NCBI GenBank assembly: GCA_020347585.1
Contig: CP070733.1
Location: 1,055,988 to 1,062,387 of the forward strand
DNA from: Pseudomonadota bacterium
GTDB lineage: Bacteria > Pseudomonadota > Gammaproteobacteria > CAMYNG01
Reading direction: 5' to 3'
Length of the DNA stretch: 6,400 nt
Shown here: one piece after another, positions 5,879 to 6,400 of the stretch
Numbering within the stretch: the first letter of the stretch is position 1
Layout of the letters: the number at the start of each line of letters is the position of its first letter
Position numbers and translations under genes: made by a program
The notes under the pieces: generated by a model
What the model was told of the DNA's origin: nothing
Seen by the model: only the letters and a program-made list of their open reading frames with translations
Database searches by the model: none

Positions 5879-6400
5879 ATGCCACATGCGACATCAGTAT
5901 CTGCTTATATTTTAGTAGCGCTGCTACTCACGACGTTCGCTGCCACAAATATGGCGAATGCTACCAGCAAGGTTGTCCACGATGCGGAGTACTACATCTT
6001 GGAGGCACAGAATGGAAAAAGATGGTCTGCTGAGGACAAAGAGCTCGACAAGCAACTGGCCGAGTTGCGCAAGAAGTTTGGCCGTCCACCGAACCTCATT
6101 CATATCATGTGGGACGACACTGCATTCGGCGACGTCGGCATCCCGGCCATCCAGAAAGTACGAGGGCTGGAGACGCCCAACCTCAACACAATGGCTGAAG
6201 AAGGCATGCTCTTTACTCGCATGTACACGGAAGTAGGCTGTACACCGAGCCGCGCCGCATCCGCTACAGGTCGTCTTGCGGTGCGCAGCGGCATGTACAA
6301 CATCGGCATGCTCCTCGAGTCGCACGGAATGCGCGGCGAGGAAGTCACCCTCGCCGAGGTGCTCTCGAAGGCCGGCTACGCCACCGCCTTCCACGGCAAG
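5879..6400 (+). CDS. Exported sulfatase (arylsulfatase family), N-terminal part
   Basis: The first 174 codons of a gene that runs off the window. A Sec-type signal peptide is apparent: hydrophobic core SAYILVALLLTTFAA (8-22) and a likely cleavage after ANA (26-28), so the enzyme should act in the periplasm or outside. A charged spacer (about 30-68) leads into the sulfatase fold: NLIHIMWDDTAFGDVG (72-87), with D79-D80 as metal ligands, and TPNLNTMAEEGMLFTRMY. The sulfatase signature CTPSRAASATGR (121-132) follows, where C121 would be converted to formylglycine for sulfate-ester hydrolysis. The substrate cannot be told from this part; a phosphonate hydrolase-like or other alkaline-phosphatase-superfamily role is less likely given CxPSR. 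It follows a terminator and an AT-rich leader and is probably not part of the cbb operon. Confidence 0.9.
   Translation, partial: MPHATSVSAYILVALLLTTFAATNMANATSKVVHDAEYYILEAQNGKRWSAEDKELDKQLAELRKKFGRPPNLIHIMWDDTAFGDVGIPAIQKVRGLETPNLNTMAEEGMLFTRMYTEVGCTPSRAASATGRLAVRSGMYNIGMLLESHGMRGEEVTLAEVLSKAGYATAFHGK

Noticed and set aside
5670..5894. 74-residue open frame on the - strand in the gap before the sulfatase
   Set aside because: It runs through the terminator hairpin and the sulfatase ribosome site, and its sequence shows no domain.

Overview
The window looks like a chromosomal segment of a GC-rich autotrophic proteobacterium, most likely a gammaproteobacterial sulfur oxidiser or a relative. 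The basis is the gene content: a CbbQ/CbbO Rubisco-activase pair directly downstream of what appears to be a PPi-dependent phosphofructokinase. Codon use is strongly G/C-ending. No Rubisco subunit gene, rRNA, tRNA, CRISPR array or insertion sequence is visible. The species cannot be named from the sequence.

Layout, all genes on the + strand. (1) 3-137: C-terminal end of a probable PPi-dependent 6-phosphofructokinase, followed by a perfect GC-rich palindrome at 150-173. (2) 186-374: a 62-residue protein of unknown function. (3) 375-615: a 241-base gap with two small dyads that share AAGTTCAC and a possible extended -10 element. (4) 616-1428: cbbQ, a MoxR-type AAA+ ATPase. (5) 1518-1859: an unrecognised 113-residue protein between cbbQ and cbbO. 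(6) 1872-4874: a 1000-codon cbbO. Its C-terminal VWA domain has an intact MIDAS site. Its first ~280 residues look like a degenerate RlmI-type (COG1092-like) SAM methyltransferase. (7) 4871-5641: a multi-pass membrane protein whose possible GTG start overlaps the cbbO stop by four bases. (8) 5679-5703: a good rho-independent terminator that closes the cluster. (9) 5704-5878: a more AT-rich leader. (10) 5879 to the window end: the N-terminal part of an exported sulfatase with the CxPSR formylglycine motif, in a separate transcription unit.

How the genes may work together: CbbQ and CbbO form the Rubisco activase that clears inhibitory sugar phosphates from Rubisco, with the CbbO VWA domain as the Rubisco-binding adaptor. 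A PPi-dependent phosphofructokinase, working reversibly, can take the place of fructose- and sedoheptulose-bisphosphatase in a PPi-conserving Calvin cycle. That variant has been proposed for thiotrophic symbionts and for Methylococcus. The uncharacterised genes in the cluster (62, 113 and 256 residues) and the methyltransferase-like extension of CbbO are the parts most worth following up.
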